Shown here piece after piece: positions 7,675-17,847 of a stretch of 64,000 nt of DNA (positions are counted from its first letter, which is position 1; each line of letters opens with the position of its first letter). The DNA is from Govania unica (GTDB taxonomy: Bacteria; Pseudomonadota; Alphaproteobacteria; Sphingomonadales; Govanellaceae): NCBI RefSeq assembly GCF_027920805.1, contig NZ_JANWOI010000004.1, positions 248,001-312,000 on the forward strand, in the 5' to 3' direction. The position numbers were made by a program, and so were the translations under genes. Below the pieces are notes generated by a model that saw only the letters and a program-made list of their open reading frames with translations, had not been told where the DNA came from and ran no database searches.

Positions 7675-10365
7675 ATGCTTGAAGATCCGGCTCCCAATCC
7701 TGACGACGCTCCCGGCGCGGCCCCGGAACCGGCGGCGGCTGAAAAAATCACCCCGATGATGGAGCAGTATCTGGAGATCAAGGCAGGCCATCCCGGCTGC
7801 CTGTTGTTCTATCGCATGGGCGATTTCTACGAATTGTTCTTTGCTGACGCGGTGGAGGCCTCGGCGGCGCTCGATATCACGCTGACCAAGCGCGGCAAGC
7901 ATGGCGGGGAGGATATTCCCATGTGCGGGGTGCCGGTCCATGCGGCCGACAGTTATCTGGCGCGGCTGATCCGCAAGGGCTTCAAGGTCGCCGTCTGCGA
8001 ACAGACCGAAGACCCGGCTGAAGCGCGGAAGCGCGGCGGCAAATCGGTGGTACGGCGGGCGGTGGTGCGTATTGTGACCCCGGGGACGCTGACCGAAGAT
8101 GTGTTGCTCGATGCCCGCAGCAACAATTATCTGGCGGCGCTGGCCCGGGTGCGCGGCAGCTATGCCTTGGCCTGGGCCGATATTTCGACCGGGGAATTTC
8201 GGGTTACCGGCTTGACGCTTGCCGATCTCGATGGCGAGCTTGCGCGGCTCCGGCCCCATGAAATCCTGCTGTCGGAAACCCTGATGGGTGAATTGTCGGA
8301 ACAGCTGCGCGACTGGCGCGGGCTGCTCGCCCCGCAGATGAGCGCCATGTTCGAGGCGGGGGCCGGAGAGCGCCGCCTGCGCGGGCTGTTCGGGGTGGCG
8401 GCGGTGGATGCGCTCGGGCCTGATCAACCGGCCATGATCGGGGCCGTGGGTGCTATTCTCGATTACCTGAACGACACTCAGAAAAGCCGTCTGCCGAAGC
8501 TTGCGCCGCCGCTTGTGGAAACCGTGCGCGGGGCCATGATCATTGATGCGGCCACCCGGCGGAATCTTGAACTGGTTGAAACCCTGGCCGGGCAGCGCGA
8601 TGGCAGTCTGATTGCGACCATTGATCGCACGGTGACCGGGCCTGGTGCCCGGGCGCTCTCGGCACGGCTGAGCGCGCCTTTGACCGATCCGGCGATCATC
8701 AATGAACGGCTTGATGCGGTTGGGCTTTTTCTGGACAATGTGAGCTTGCGCGGGCGGCTCAGGGAGCAGTTGAAACGCACCCCGGATATGGAGCGCGCGC
8801 TGTCCCGGCTCGCGCTTGAGCGCGGCGGGCCACGTGATATTGCCGCCCTTCGCGATGGTCTTGGGGTCGCCGGATCGCTGCGCGATCTGTTGGCGCGGGT
8901 CAGCCTGCTGCCGCCCGAGATTGCGCGGTTATCTGCGGAGCTTGGGGAACATCAGGGGCTGATCGACCGGCTGGCGGCGGCGCTGCGCGATGATCTGCCC
9001 ATGAACGCGCGGGACGGCGGCTTTATGGCCCCGGGCTATGACGCGACCTTTGATGAATTTCGCACGCTGCGGGACGAAAGCCGCCGCCTGATCGCGGCCA
9101 TGGAGGGACGCTATCAGGGCGAGACCGGGCTGTCCGGGCTCAAGATCAAACATAACAATGTGCTTGGCTATCACATCGAGGTGAAGCCGAAGGATGCGGC
9201 GGTGCTGATGGCCCCGCCCCATAACACAAGCTTTGCCCATCGTCAGACCATGGCCAACGCCGTGCGCTTCAACACCGCCGATCTCGCCGATCTCGCGAGC
9301 CGCATTGCCGAGGCCGAGGTGCGGGCGCTGGCCCGGGAGCTTGAGCTTTATGCGGGGCTTGTGGCGCTGGTGCTTGAATCCTGGGACGGCATCATGCTGG
9401 CGGCGCGGGCGCTGGCGGAACTTGATGTGGCGGCGGCGCTTGCGGATCTGGCCGAGGCTGGGCGTTATGGGCGGCCGCTGGTGGACGGGTCGCTGGCCTT
9501 TTCCATTACGGGCGGGCGTCATCCGGTGGTCGAGGCGGCTCTGGCGCGCGCTCGTTCGGGGCCGTTTGTGGCCAATGATTGTGAACTTGCGCCGGATCAG
9601 CGGTTGTGGCTCATCACCGGGCCCAATATGGCGGGGAAAAGCACCTTTCTGCGCCAGAACGCAGTGATCGCCATCATGGCCCAGATGGGCTCCTATGTGC
9701 CTGCCGACCAAGCCCATATCGGGGTGGTGGACCGTTTGTTCAGCCGGGTTGGCGCGGCCGACGATCTCGCGCGCGGGCGCTCGACCTTTATGGTCGAGAT
9801 GGTGGAGACGGCGACCATTCTGACCCAGGCCGGGGAGCGCTCTCTGGTCATTCTCGATGAAATCGGGCGCGGCACGGCGACCTTTGACGGGCTGTCCATC
9901 GCCTGGGCGGCGGTCGAATATCTCCATGAGGAAAATCGCTGCCGGGGGCTGTTCGCCACCCATTACCATGAGCTGAAGGCACTGGCCGGGCGGCTTTCGT
10001 CGCTCGCGCTCCATGCCATGAAGGTCAAGGAATGGCAGGGCGACGTGATTTTCCTCCATGAAGTGGGGCCGGGCTCGGCCGATCGGTCTTATGGGGTGCA
10101 GGTGGCGCGGCTGGCCGGGTTGCCAGCGGCCGTGCTGCACCGGGCCGAGGAGGTTCTGGCGAAGCTTGAGGCTGGGGAGCAGGGCACGACGCTCGCAACG
10201 CTCGCCGATGATTTGCCGCTTTTCGCCGTGATCAGGGATGCGCCGCGCCGGGCTTCAGGGCCGTCGCCGGTGGAGGAAGCGGTGAAGGCCGTCAATCCGG
10301 ATGAACTCAGCCCTATGGCGGCGCTTGAGCTTGTCTATCGGTTGAAGGGGTTGACGGCGGGGTGA
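7675..10365 (+). CDS. mutS: DNA mismatch repair ATPase MutS
   Basis: Cytoplasmic mismatch sensor of about 896 residues. The mismatch-probing Phe-x-Glu motif lies in [12 protein letters not shown] at residues 45-56; the Walker A motif GPNMAGKST lies near residues 648-656, followed by the Walker B region [18 protein letters not shown] and the THYHEL signature. Start is uncertain: GTG 7621, ATG 7657 and ATG 7675 are in frame with no convincing ribosome site. I list 7675 because it gives the usual short acidic, Pro/Ala-rich leader before [13 protein letters not shown]. Stands alone; followed by a repeat pair and glnD. Confidence 0.95.
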   Translation: MLEDPAPNPDDAPGAAPEPAAAEKITPMMEQYLEIKAGHPGCLLFYRMGDFYELFFADAVEASAALDITLTKRGKHGGEDIPMCGVPVHAADSYLARLIRKGFKVAVCEQTEDPAEARKRGGKSVVRRAVVRIVTPGTLTEDVLLDARSNNYLAALARVRGSYALAWADISTGEFRVTGLTLADLDGELARLRPHEILLSETLMGELSEQLRDWRGLLAPQMSAMFEAGAGERRLRGLFGVAAVDALGPDQPAMIGAVGAILDYLNDTQKSRLPKLAPPLVETVRGAMIIDAATRRNLELVETLAGQRDGSLIATIDRTVTGPGARALSARLSAPLTDPAIINERLDAVGLFLDNVSLRGRLREQLKRTPDMERALSRLALERGGPRDIAALRDGLGVAGSLRDLLARVSLLPPEIARLSAELGEHQGLIDRLAAALRDDLPMNARDGGFMAPGYDATFDEFRTLRDESRRLIAAMEGRYQGETGLSGLKIKHNNVLGYHIEVKPKDAAVLMAPPHNTSFAHRQTMANAVRFNTADLADLASRIAEAEVRALARELELYAGLVALVLESWDGIMLAARALAELDVAAALADLAEAGRYGRPLVDGSLAFSITGGRHPVVEAALARARSGPFVANDCELAPDQRLWLITGPNMAGKSTFLRQNAVIAIMAQMGSYVPADQAHIGVVDRLFSRVGAADDLARGRSTFMVEMVETATILTQAGERSLVILDEIGRGTATFDGLSIAWAAVEYLHEENRCRGLFATHYHELKALAGRLSSLALHAMKVKEWQGDVIFLHEVGPGSADRSYGVQVARLAGLPAAVLHRAEEVLAKLEAGEQGTTLATLADDLPLFAVIRDAPRRASGPSPVEEAVKAVNPDELSPMAALELVYRLKGLTAG

Positions 10366-10369
10366 TGGA

Positions 10370-10448
10370 TTGCCGGGTCAAGCCGGGCAATGACAAGTTC
10401 ATATAGCCCCCATACCTGTCATTGCCGGGCTTGACCCGGCAATCCATC
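10370..10448. repeat. Inverted pair of GGGTCAAGCCCGG-type repeats
   Basis: Two copies of the palindromic element face each other between mutS and glnD: ATTGCCGGGTCAAGCC to AATGACA at about 10370-10395 and TGTCATTGCCGGGCTTGACC to ATCCA at about 10417-10446. Together they can form one large hairpin after mutS. Confidence 0.82.
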
Positions 10449-10525
10449 TTGCTACTCCGATCTTGCCGATCGCGGGGTGAACTGCCACTTTATAAGGGTA
10501 TGTAAGACAGCGCTGGCGAGTTTTC

Positions 10526-13321
10526 ATGGATAAGATCAAGAATCCGAAACAGGTGATCGACCGTCGTGCGCTTGTGATTGCGCTTGAGAAGGCGGTGGCG
10601 ACCGTGCCGCGCGATCAGTGGCGCGGCGTGCTGCTTCAAGCGCTTAAGGGCGCTTATCGTCATGGTTTTGACGAGGTGAAGGCTCGCTGTGGCAAATCGG
10701 GCAGCACCCGGGCGCTGACCGGGCGGGAGATCGTGCAGGCACAATGCTATCTGGTCGATCAGATCATTCGCGTGCTTTATGACTTCATCATTGTTCATGT
10801 CTATCCGCAGACCAACCCCACCGAAAGCGAGCGCATGTCGGTGGTGGCGGTGGGCGGCTATGGACGGGGCGAGCTTGCGCCTTTTTCCGATATCGATCTG
10901 CTGTTCCTGCTGCCCTACAAGCAGACCCCCTGGGGCGAGCAGGTGGTGGAATATATGCTCTATATGCTGTGGGATATCGGCCTCAAGGTCGGGCATGCCA
11001 CGCGTTCGGTGGATGAAAGCATCCGGCTGTCGAAGCAGGATCTGACCATCCGCACGGCTATTCTTGAAGCCCGGTATCTGTGGGGCGACCGTGCCCTTTA
11101 TGACGATCTGAAGCGCCGGTTCGAGCGCGAGGTCATTGCCGACAGCGGTCCCGAATTCGTCGAACGCAAGCTTCAGGAGCGTGACGAGCGGCATAAAAAG
11201 CTTGGCGACAGCCGTTATGTGGTGGAGCCGAACCTCAAGGAAGGCAAGGGCGGCCTGCGCGATCTCCATACCCTGTTCTGGATCGCGAAATATCTTTATC
11301 GCGTGGCCTCGGACTGGGATCTGGTGAAGGAAGGCGTGTTTTCCGAAGACGAACTGCGTGAGTTCCTCAAGGCCGAGGATTTTCTCTGGACCGTGCGTTG
11401 TCATCTTCATTATATCGCCGGTCGCCCGGAGGAGCGCGTGACCTTCGATATGCAGCGGGAACTGGCGCAGCGGCTCGGTTATGCGGATCGCAAGAATTCG
11501 CTCGGGGTCGAGCGCTTCATGAAGCATTATTTCCTGATCGCGAAGAATGTCGGTGACCTCACACGGATTTTCTGTGCCCATCTGGAGGAGCAGCATAAGC
11601 GCAAGCCGCGCTTCCGGCTGCCGCGGTTCGGGCTCAGGAGCCGCCAGATCGCCGGGTTCGCGGTCGATGGCGAGCGCATCACCTTCAGCCCGAAGCAGGA
11701 TCTTCATAAGGATCCGGCCCTGATGCTGCGGCTGTTCCGGGTGGCGCAGAAAAACACCCTGGATATTCATCCGAAGGCCATGCGGATCATCCGCCAGAAT
11801 CTGGCGCTGATCGATCGCGCGGTGCAGAACGATCCGGCGGCAAACGCGGTGTTTCTGGAGATCCTGACCGCCGGGAAGGACACGGAGAATACGCTCAGGC
11901 TCATGAGTGAGGCCGGGGTGTTCGGCAAATTCATTCCCGATTTCGGCCGTGTCGTCGCTCAGATGCAGCATGACATGTATCATGTCTATACGGTCGACGA
12001 GCACACCATCCGGGCCATCGGCATTCTCGCCCGCATCGAGACCGGGGAGCTTGAAAAGGATCATCCGGTCAGTCATGAGGTGATCCATAAGGTGGTGGCG
12101 CGGCGGGCGCTCTATGTGGCGGTTATGCTGCATGACATCGCCAAGGGCCGGGGCGGCGATCATTCGCTGCTTGGGGCTGAGGTGGCGCAGAAGCTGTGCC
12201 CGCGGCTTGGATTGACGCCAGCGGAAACCGATCTCGTGGCCTGGCTCGTGCAGTATCATCTGCTGATGAGCAATTTCGCCTTCAAGCGCGATGTGGCTGA
12301 CCCGAAAACGGTGCAGGATTTTGTCCAGCTGGTGAAAAGTCCTGAACGCCTACGGCTGTTGCTGGTGCTGACCGTGGCCGATATTCGCGCGGTCGGTCCC
12401 GGCATCTGGAACGGCTGGAAGGGCCAGTTGCTGCGGGAGCTTTATTACCGGGCCGAAGATGTGCTTATGGGCGGGCATGTGGAGGACGGCAACGAAAAGC
12501 GGGTGAGCGCCACGAAGGCTGATCTGGCGGCGAGGCTTAAGGGCTGGAGCGAGGCCGACATCAGCCGTCATCTCGATCGGCTTTATGACAGTTACTGGCT
12601 CTCCATGAGTGCCGATCAATTGCTGGCCCATGCCCGGTTGGTGCATGACGCCGACCGCGATAAACAATCTCTGGCGCTTGATTTCCGGGTCGATGATTTC
12701 CGCGCCGCCACCGTTGTCACGGTCTATGTGCAGGATCACGCAGGGCTTTTTGCCCGGCTGTCGGGAGCCATCGCCATCTGCGGGGCGAGCATTGTCGACG
12801 CCAAGATTTTCACCACCAAGGACGGCATGGCGCTGGATGCGTTCTGGATTCAGGATGCGAACGGGGCGGCGGTCAATGAGGCCGAGAAGCTCGACCGCAT
12901 CCGCACGGTCATCGAGGATACCCTCAAAGGTGATGTGTTGCCGGCGGAAGTGCTGTCGGCCAAGCCCGCCTATAAAAAGCGCACCGATCTGTTCACGGTG
13001 GAGCCGGTGGTGTTCATCGATAACAAGGCGTCAAACACCTATACCGTGATCGAGGTCAATGGCCGTGACCGGCCGGGGCTGCTGTTCGATCTGGCGCGGG
13101 CCTTTTTTGACCTCAATCTGTCGATTTCCTCGGCCCATGTGGCGACTTACGGGGAACGCGCGGTGGACGTGTTCTATGTGCGCGATCTGTTCGGTCATAA
13201 GGTCACCCACCAGAACCGCCTGCAGGCCACCGATGCGCGGTTGATGGAGGCCCTTGTGGGCGGGGTCAAGCCACGGCGTAAACGCACGGCCGAGAGCGAG
13301 GCTGTGGTCCCCGCATCTTGA
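10526..13321 (+). CDS. glnD: PII uridylyltransferase / uridylyl-removing enzyme
   Basis: Bifunctional nitrogen sensor of 931 residues that uridylylates PII proteins at low glutamine and removes UMP at high glutamine. The nucleotidyltransferase motif GGYGRGELAPFSDIDLLFL begins near residue 110. The HD hydrolase motif LHDIAKGRGGDHS lies near residue 535. Two ACT domains follow, near residues 730-810 (TVVTVYVQDHAGLFARLSG) and 840-920 (TVIEVNGRDRPGLLFDLAR). Domain order and length match the family. No glnB or glnK gene is in the window. Confidence 0.96.
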   Translation: MDKIKNPKQVIDRRALVIALEKAVATVPRDQWRGVLLQALKGAYRHGFDEVKARCGKSGSTRALTGREIVQAQCYLVDQIIRVLYDFIIVHVYPQTNPTESERMSVVAVGGYGRGELAPFSDIDLLFLLPYKQTPWGEQVVEYMLYMLWDIGLKVGHATRSVDESIRLSKQDLTIRTAILEARYLWGDRALYDDLKRRFEREVIADSGPEFVERKLQERDERHKKLGDSRYVVEPNLKEGKGGLRDLHTLFWIAKYLYRVASDWDLVKEGVFSEDELREFLKAEDFLWTVRCHLHYIAGRPEERVTFDMQRELAQRLGYADRKNSLGVERFMKHYFLIAKNVGDLTRIFCAHLEEQHKRKPRFRLPRFGLRSRQIAGFAVDGERITFSPKQDLHKDPALMLRLFRVAQKNTLDIHPKAMRIIRQNLALIDRAVQNDPAANAVFLEILTAGKDTENTLRLMSEAGVFGKFIPDFGRVVAQMQHDMYHVYTVDEHTIRAIGILARIETGELEKDHPVSHEVIHKVVARRALYVAVMLHDIAKGRGGDHSLLGAEVAQKLCPRLGLTPAETDLVAWLVQYHLLMSNFAFKRDVADPKTVQDFVQLVKSPERLRLLLVLTVADIRAVGPGIWNGWKGQLLRELYYRAEDVLMGGHVEDGNEKRVSATKADLAARLKGWSEADISRHLDRLYDSYWLSMSADQLLAHARLVHDADRDKQSLALDFRVDDFRAATVVTVYVQDHAGLFARLSGAIAICGASIVDAKIFTTKDGMALDAFWIQDANGAAVNEAEKLDRIRTVIEDTLKGDVLPAEVLSAKPAYKKRTDLFTVEPVVFIDNKASNTYTVIEVNGRDRPGLLFDLARAFFDLNLSISSAHVATYGERAVDVFYVRDLFGHKVTHQNRLQATDARLMEALVGGVKPRRKRTAESEAVVPAS

Positions 13322-13356
13322 GTGGGACAGGGCATGGAATTCTCTGTATAAAGCAT

Positions 13357-13386
13357 CGTCACTCCCGCACAGGCGGGACTGACAGG
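13357..13386. repeat. Short palindromic repeat upstream of murJ
   Basis: CGTCACTCCCGCACAGGCGG followed by GACTGACAGG: a small hairpin TCCCGC / GCGGGA with GTCA at one end and TGACAG at the other. It has the same end design as the other intergenic elements but a distinct core. Confidence 0.6.
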
Positions 13387-13421
13387 TCGACTTAAACTGG
13401 TCCCGCATTTCACGAGTCTTC

Positions 13422-14996
13422 ATGTCCTTATTTCGTGCCACTTTCACCGTCGGCGGGCTGACTGCGGTCAGTCGTATATTGGGCTTTGTCCGTGATATTC
13501 TGACGGCGCGCATCATTGGTGCGGGGTGGGTCGGGGACTGTTTCGTGCTCGCCTTCAAACTGCCGAATTTCTTCCGCCGTCTGTTTGCCGAAGGGGCGTT
13601 CAGCGCCGCCTTTGTGCCGATGTTTTCAAGTCTTCTCGAAGGCGAGGGGTTGCCGAAGGATGCGACGCCTGAGGAAAGACGGCGGGCGGCCATTGCCTTC
13701 ACCGAACAGGCGCTGTCGGCGCTGCTTGGGACATTGCTGCTGTTCGTGACGGTCTGCCAGGTATTCATGCCCTGGCTCATGATGCTGCTTGGGGCCGGAT
13801 TTCTGGACAATCCGGAGAAATATGACCTTGCGGTGCAACTGACCCGGATCACCTTTCCGTATCTGCTATTCATCAGTCTGGTGTCGCTGTTGGGCGGGGT
13901 GATGAACGGGCTGCATCGCTTTGCGGCGGTGGCCTTTACGCCGGTGCTGTTGAATTTATGTTTGATCGTGCCGCTCGCGCTTGGGCTTGAGGTGAGCACT
14001 CTGGCTTCTGCCCATATGCAGGCGGTCGCGGTCAGTGTGGCGGGGGTTGTGCAGTTTCTGTGGCTGGTGGTCGCCTGCCGACGGGAGGGCATCAATCTGC
14101 GCCTCCGTCTGCCGAGCATCACGCCGCAGGTGAAGCGGCTTTTGACCATCATGGCGCCGGTGGCGCTTGGGGCCGGGGCTTTTCAGGTCAGTCTGATGAT
14201 CGATACGTTTCTCGCGAGCTTTCTGCGCGATGGGTCGATGTCGTTTCTCTATTACGCCGACCGGCTCAACCAGTTGCCGCTTGGCGTGATCGGCATTGCC
14301 GTTGGCACGGCCTTGTTGCCGCTGTTGTCGCGGCAGGTTGCGGCCGGGGACGCTGCGGGGGCCATGTCGAGCCAGAACCGGGCCATTGAAATGGTCTGGT
14401 TTCTGACCCTGCCGGCGGCGGCGGCGCTGGTCCTTATGCCGGAGACGCTGGTGCGGGTGCTGTTCCAGGGGCAATCCTTTAACGCTGACATGACCCATGC
14501 CACGGCCATGGCGCTTGGTGCCTTTGCTTTGGGGTTGCCGGCTTATGTGTTGGCCAAGGTGCTGACGCCGAGTTATTTCGCCCGCAAGAACACCCGCACG
14601 CCGGTGCGCTATGCCATGATCGGGCTTGGCATCAATGTGGTGTTGAATGTCATCCTGATGTTCCCGCTGGCCCATGTGGGGCTGGCGCTGGCCACCGCCA
14701 TTGCTGCCTGGGTCAATGCCGGGCTGCTCTATCGTGGGCTTATACAGCGCGGGCATTATGAGATGGATCTGCGGCTGAAAAAACGGCTGCCGCGCATTCT
14801 GGCGGCGACGGGGGTGATGCTGGCGGCGCTCTATGGCGCACTTCTGCTGCTCGATGGGGCCTTGCATGATGGTGGGGTGGTGAGATTTTCGGCCTTGGCC
14901 GGGGTGGTCTTAGTCGGGATCGGGGTTTATGCGGCGGCGGCCTTTGGCTTTGGCGCCATTACCAAGACTGATCTGCGCAGCATCCGGCGGCGGTAG
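13422..14996 (+). CDS. murJ: Lipid II flippase MurJ (MviN)
   Basis: Inner-membrane protein of 524 residues of the MOP superfamily, about 14 membrane segments, that moves lipid II across the membrane for peptidoglycan synthesis. The N-terminus FTVGGLTAVSRILGFVRDIL and the adjacent NFFRRLFAEGAFSAAFVP block are highly conserved in MurJ. The alphaproteobacterial order glnD-murJ-trpS is seen here. ATG 13422 begins directly at the conserved N-terminus. Confidence 0.95.
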   Translation: MSLFRATFTVGGLTAVSRILGFVRDILTARIIGAGWVGDCFVLAFKLPNFFRRLFAEGAFSAAFVPMFSSLLEGEGLPKDATPEERRRAAIAFTEQALSALLGTLLLFVTVCQVFMPWLMMLLGAGFLDNPEKYDLAVQLTRITFPYLLFISLVSLLGGVMNGLHRFAAVAFTPVLLNLCLIVPLALGLEVSTLASAHMQAVAVSVAGVVQFLWLVVACRREGINLRLRLPSITPQVKRLLTIMAPVALGAGAFQVSLMIDTFLASFLRDGSMSFLYYADRLNQLPLGVIGIAVGTALLPLLSRQVAAGDAAGAMSSQNRAIEMVWFLTLPAAAALVLMPETLVRVLFQGQSFNADMTHATAMALGAFALGLPAYVLAKVLTPSYFARKNTRTPVRYAMIGLGINVVLNVILMFPLAHVGLALATAIAAWVNAGLLYRGLIQRGHYEMDLRLKKRLPRILAATGVMLAALYGALLLLDGALHDGGVVRFSALAGVVLVGIGVYAAAAFGFGAITKTDLRSIRRR

Positions 14997-15081
14997 GGAT
15001 AATACGGGGCCTTCCGAGACTTGACCGCCAAACAGCGAGCGGTCATAACCCGAGCAGCAAAAATTAAGTGGAGAGCCACCC

Positions 15082-16095
15082 ATGACAATAGCTTCAGGTC
15101 AGCGCGTTTTCTCGGGCGTTCAGCCGACGGGGAACCTGCATCTTGGCAATTATCTTGGGGCGATCCGCAATTGGGTGGGCTTGCAGGCAGAGGCCGAGTG
15201 CATTTTCTGCGTCGTCGACATGCATGCGATCACCGTGTTTCAGGAACCGGCGGCGCTCAGGGCGGCCACGCGTGAGGTTGCGGCAGGCATGATCGCCGCC
15301 GGGGTCGATCCGAAAAAAGCCATTCTTTTCAACCAGTCGCAGGTTCCGGCCCATGCCGAACTCGCGTGGATTTTCAATTGCGTGGCCCGGCTTGGCTGGC
15401 TCAACCGCATGACCCAGTTCAAGGACAAGGCCGGCAAGAACCGCGAGAATGTGAGCTCGGGACTTTATGTCTATCCAAACCTGATGGCGGCCGACATTCT
15501 GATCTATAAGGCGACCCATGTGCCGGTGGGGGAGGATCAGAAACAGCATCTTGAACTGACCCGCGATATCGCCCAGAAATTCAACAATGATTACGGGGTC
15601 GCGTTTTTCCCCGAAGTCACGCCGTTGATCCTCGGGGAGGCGACGCGGGTCATGTCGTTGCGCGACGGCAGCAAAAAAATGTCGAAATCGGACCCGTCCG
15701 AACTGAGCCGCATCGCCATGACCGACGATGCCGACACCATCGCCCAACGCATCCGCAAGGCGAAAACCGATCTTGAACCGTTGCCGGAGACCGCCGAAGG
15801 TCTTGCGGGGCGGCCGGAGGCGGCCAATCTCGTCGGCATCTACGCGGCCCTGAGTGATCGGTCCAAGGACGACGTCTGCGGCGAATTCGCAGGCAAGGGT
15901 TTTTCGGAGTTCAAAGCCGCGCTGGCCGATCTCTGCGTCGCCAAGCTCGCGCCCATCGCCGAGGAAATGCGCCGCCTGCGGGAGGATCCGGCCTATGTGG
16001 ACAGCATTTTGCGCGACGGCGCCGACCGCGCGAACGCCATCGCCGCCCCGATTTTGAAGGATATCCAGGATATCGTCGGGTTCCTGCGGCCCTGA
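15082..16095 (+). CDS. trpS: Tryptophanyl-tRNA synthetase
   Basis: Class I aminoacyl-tRNA synthetase of 337 residues that charges tRNA-Trp. The HIGH-equivalent is HLGN at residues 20-23 ([15 protein letters not shown]); the KMSKS loop is KKMSKSDPS near residue 198. GGAGAG lies about 7 bases before ATG 15082. It follows murJ by 85 bp and is followed by a composite repeat. Confidence 0.97.
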   Translation: MTIASGQRVFSGVQPTGNLHLGNYLGAIRNWVGLQAEAECIFCVVDMHAITVFQEPAALRAATREVAAGMIAAGVDPKKAILFNQSQVPAHAELAWIFNCVARLGWLNRMTQFKDKAGKNRENVSSGLYVYPNLMAADILIYKATHVPVGEDQKQHLELTRDIAQKFNNDYGVAFFPEVTPLILGEATRVMSLRDGSKKMSKSDPSELSRIAMTDDADTIAQRIRKAKTDLEPLPETAEGLAGRPEAANLVGIYAALSDRSKDDVCGEFAGKGFSEFKAALADLCVAKLAPIAEEMRRLREDPAYVDSILRDGADRANAIAAPILKDIQDIVGFLRP

Positions 16096-16107
16096 GGGTT
16101 GGAGAGA

Positions 16108-16215
16108 CTGGATTGCTTCGGCTGCGCCTCGCAATGACGGAGTGTGTTGGGGGCTTACTGAGTGTTTGTCGTCATCGCGAGCCGCGTGAGCGGCGTGGCG
16201 ATCCAGGCTTTGGCT
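16108..16215. repeat. Composite palindromic repeat after trpS
   Basis: One full composite unit of the kind duplicated at 1462-1690: an element from CTGGATTGCTTCGG to GCAATGACGG (16108-16140), linker AGTGTGTTGGGGGC, then GTCATCGCGAGC to GCGATCCAGG (16170-16208). Confidence 0.85.
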
Positions 16216-16323
16216 GCAGAAAGGCGGGCGGGGCCGATTTTTATGTTGGGCTCTGGCGCAACCGTCTGCGGTTCCTATATAATAGAAGACTTGTGGGAAG
16301 GGTTTGACGGAGTAAATTGGACC

Positions 16324-16965
16324 ATGCGTAAGACAATATGGACTTTCGCGGCGTTGGCGCTCGCGGTCATGGTCGCGGGGTGCGCCAGCTCGTTCAACTC
16401 GGATGTGACCCGTTTCCATCGTCTCACTCAGCCTGCCGGGGAAAGCTTCGTGGTGCAGCCCATGGACCCGGAGAACAGAGGCAGCCTGGAATTTGCGCAA
16501 TATGCGGCCGATGTATCGAACCGCATGGTGGCGCTTGGCTATCACCTGGGGACACCCGGCACGCACACGGACCTGACGGTGCGGCTCGGTTATATGGTGG
16601 ATGAGGGGCGGACTGCTATTCGCTCCTATTCGTCGAGTTTCTATGGTGGATATGGTTGGGGTGGATATGGCTGGGGCCGGCGTGGCTTTTTTAACCCCTA
16701 TTATGGCGGTTATTGGGGCTATCCCGGTTTTGACGAGCCGGATATCCGTTCCTATGTGGTCTATGGCCGCAAGCTCGCCATGGATATCGACCGCAACGGG
16801 CCTGACGGCAAGCCTGTGCAGCGCCTGTTCGAAGGTCGGGTTGAAAGCCATGGCAGCGATAACCGGCTGACGGAAGTCATGCCTTATATGATCGCGGCCA
16901 TGTTTAAGGATTTCCCGGGCGCAAGCGGCGTGACCCAGACCGTGAAGATCCCGCTTGGTAAGTAA
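16324..16965 (+). CDS. DUF4136-family outer-membrane lipoprotein
   Basis: Predicted lipoprotein of 213 residues. The signal peptide ends in VMVAGC, placing the lipidated cysteine at residue 20. DUF4136 features follow, including SDVTRFHRL and SLEFAQYAADVSNRMVALGY. An unusual Gly/Tyr/Trp-rich segment sits in the middle (residues about 102-140, FYGGYGWGGYGWGRRGF), encoded by short near-tandem GGTGGATATGG repeats. GGAG precedes ATG 16324 at about 11 bases, and a TATAAT at 16278-16283 may be its -10 box although no good -35 is visible. Function unknown; DUF4136 proteins are envelope lipoproteins of no fixed role. Confidence 0.82.
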   Translation: MRKTIWTFAALALAVMVAGCASSFNSDVTRFHRLTQPAGESFVVQPMDPENRGSLEFAQYAADVSNRMVALGYHLGTPGTHTDLTVRLGYMVDEGRTAIRSYSSSFYGGYGWGGYGWGRRGFFNPYYGGYWGYPGFDEPDIRSYVVYGRKLAMDIDRNGPDGKPVQRLFEGRVESHGSDNRLTEVMPYMIAAMFKDFPGASGVTQTVKIPLGK

Positions 16966-17102
16966 GCGGGTCTGAGCCGCGGTGGCGACTCGTGCCCGGA
17001 GCGGTCGAATGCGCTGTCTGAAGCGTGCTGCGGCGGCTCAGCCGAGCACGGGTGAGGATGTTGATATGCTTTGGTTTTATTGAAGATAACAGATATTTTA
17101 CG

Positions 17103-17132
17103 AAAAAGGGCCGGGGTGTATCCGGCCCTTTT
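17103..17132 (+). terminator. Rho-independent terminator after the DUF4136 gene
   Basis: AAAAAGGGCCGG, loop GGTGTA, then TCCGGCCCTTTTGTTG: a GC stem flanked by A and T runs, able to work in both directions. Confidence 0.85.
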
Positions 17133-17199
17133 GTTGTCAAGACAGTGAAGTTCCGTCATGTTTTTTCCATGGGGAACTTGTAGTAGGGATAGCGCGCCG

Positions 17200-17709
17200 A
17201 TGCTTTTGGATAAAAAAGTTGGACCGCGGGTGGAGCTTGGGCCGGGTGAGCATCAGTGGAAGTTTCTGGTGGTGGCGGATGACACCCCGGAATTTCATCA
17301 GGCGCTCAGATATGCAAGCCGCCGGGCGGCGAAGATCAGTGGCTCGGTGGTATTGCTTTATGTCATCCCCCCTGCGGATTTTCAGCATTGGTCGGCCATC
17401 GAGCATCTGATGCGCGAGGAAGCGCAGGAAGCCGCGCAAATGTTGCTGGACCGGCTGGCCGACGACGTGCGCTCGCTGGTCGGGTTCATGCCCGAGATCG
17501 TCATTCGTCAGGGCAAGATCCATGATGAGATCCTCGCCGAGATCAATGAGGACGGGGATATTCATGCCCTCGTGCTCGGGGCGGCCAATGCGGAGAACCC
17601 GGGGCCGTTGGTGAGCGCTTTTGGCGGGCCTCTGCTGCGCGGGCTCAGGATTCCGGTGCTGTTTGTGCCGGGGGGGCTGTCGGCTGAGGATATTGATTTG
17701 CTGGTTTGA
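17200..17709 (+). CDS. Universal stress protein UspA family
   Basis: Single-domain cytoplasmic Usp protein of 169 residues. WKFLVVADDTPEFHQALRYA forms the first strand and helix; HALVLGAANAENPGPLVSAF occupies the position of the usual nucleotide-binding glycine loop, and IPVLFVPGG is the last strand. The loop lacks a clean G-x2-G-x9-G-S/T pattern, so ATP binding is uncertain. I chose ATG 17200 (MLLDKKVGPR); ATG 17158 would add 14 residues that overlap the terminator flank. Nfu-type gene follows after a repeat. Confidence 0.8.
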   Translation: MLLDKKVGPRVELGPGEHQWKFLVVADDTPEFHQALRYASRRAAKISGSVVLLYVIPPADFQHWSAIEHLMREEAQEAAQMLLDRLADDVRSLVGFMPEIVIRQGKIHDEILAEINEDGDIHALVLGAANAENPGPLVSAFGGPLLRGLRIPVLFVPGGLSAEDIDLLV

Positions 17710-17727
17710 GGGGGCTCAGCCACCATG

Positions 17728-17757
17728 TGTCATTGTCGGGTCAAGCCCGGCAATGAC
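17728..17757. repeat. Palindromic GGGTCAAGCCCGG repeat
   Basis: Single copy TGTCATTGTCGGGTCAAGCC to GGCAATGACA between uspA and the Nfu-type gene. Perfectly placed in the gap and covering most of it. Confidence 0.8.
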
Positions 17758-17847
17758 AAAGAGGTGATAGAGTTATCCGACCAGTTTGGTCTTGATTTTC
17801 GGGTCGCGCTTCGCCATTTAAAGGGCAGCCTTGAGGAGATGCATTCC

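Noticed and set aside
10490-12259. 589-codon minus-strand frame opposite glnD
   Set aside because: Antisense shadow; low-complexity His/Arg/Leu-rich translation and no ribosome site.
15094-16851. 585-codon minus-strand frame covering trpS and the DUF4136 gene
   Set aside because: Runs through two convincing genes and a repeat; its translation contains the repeat-derived pattern seen at every repeat locus.
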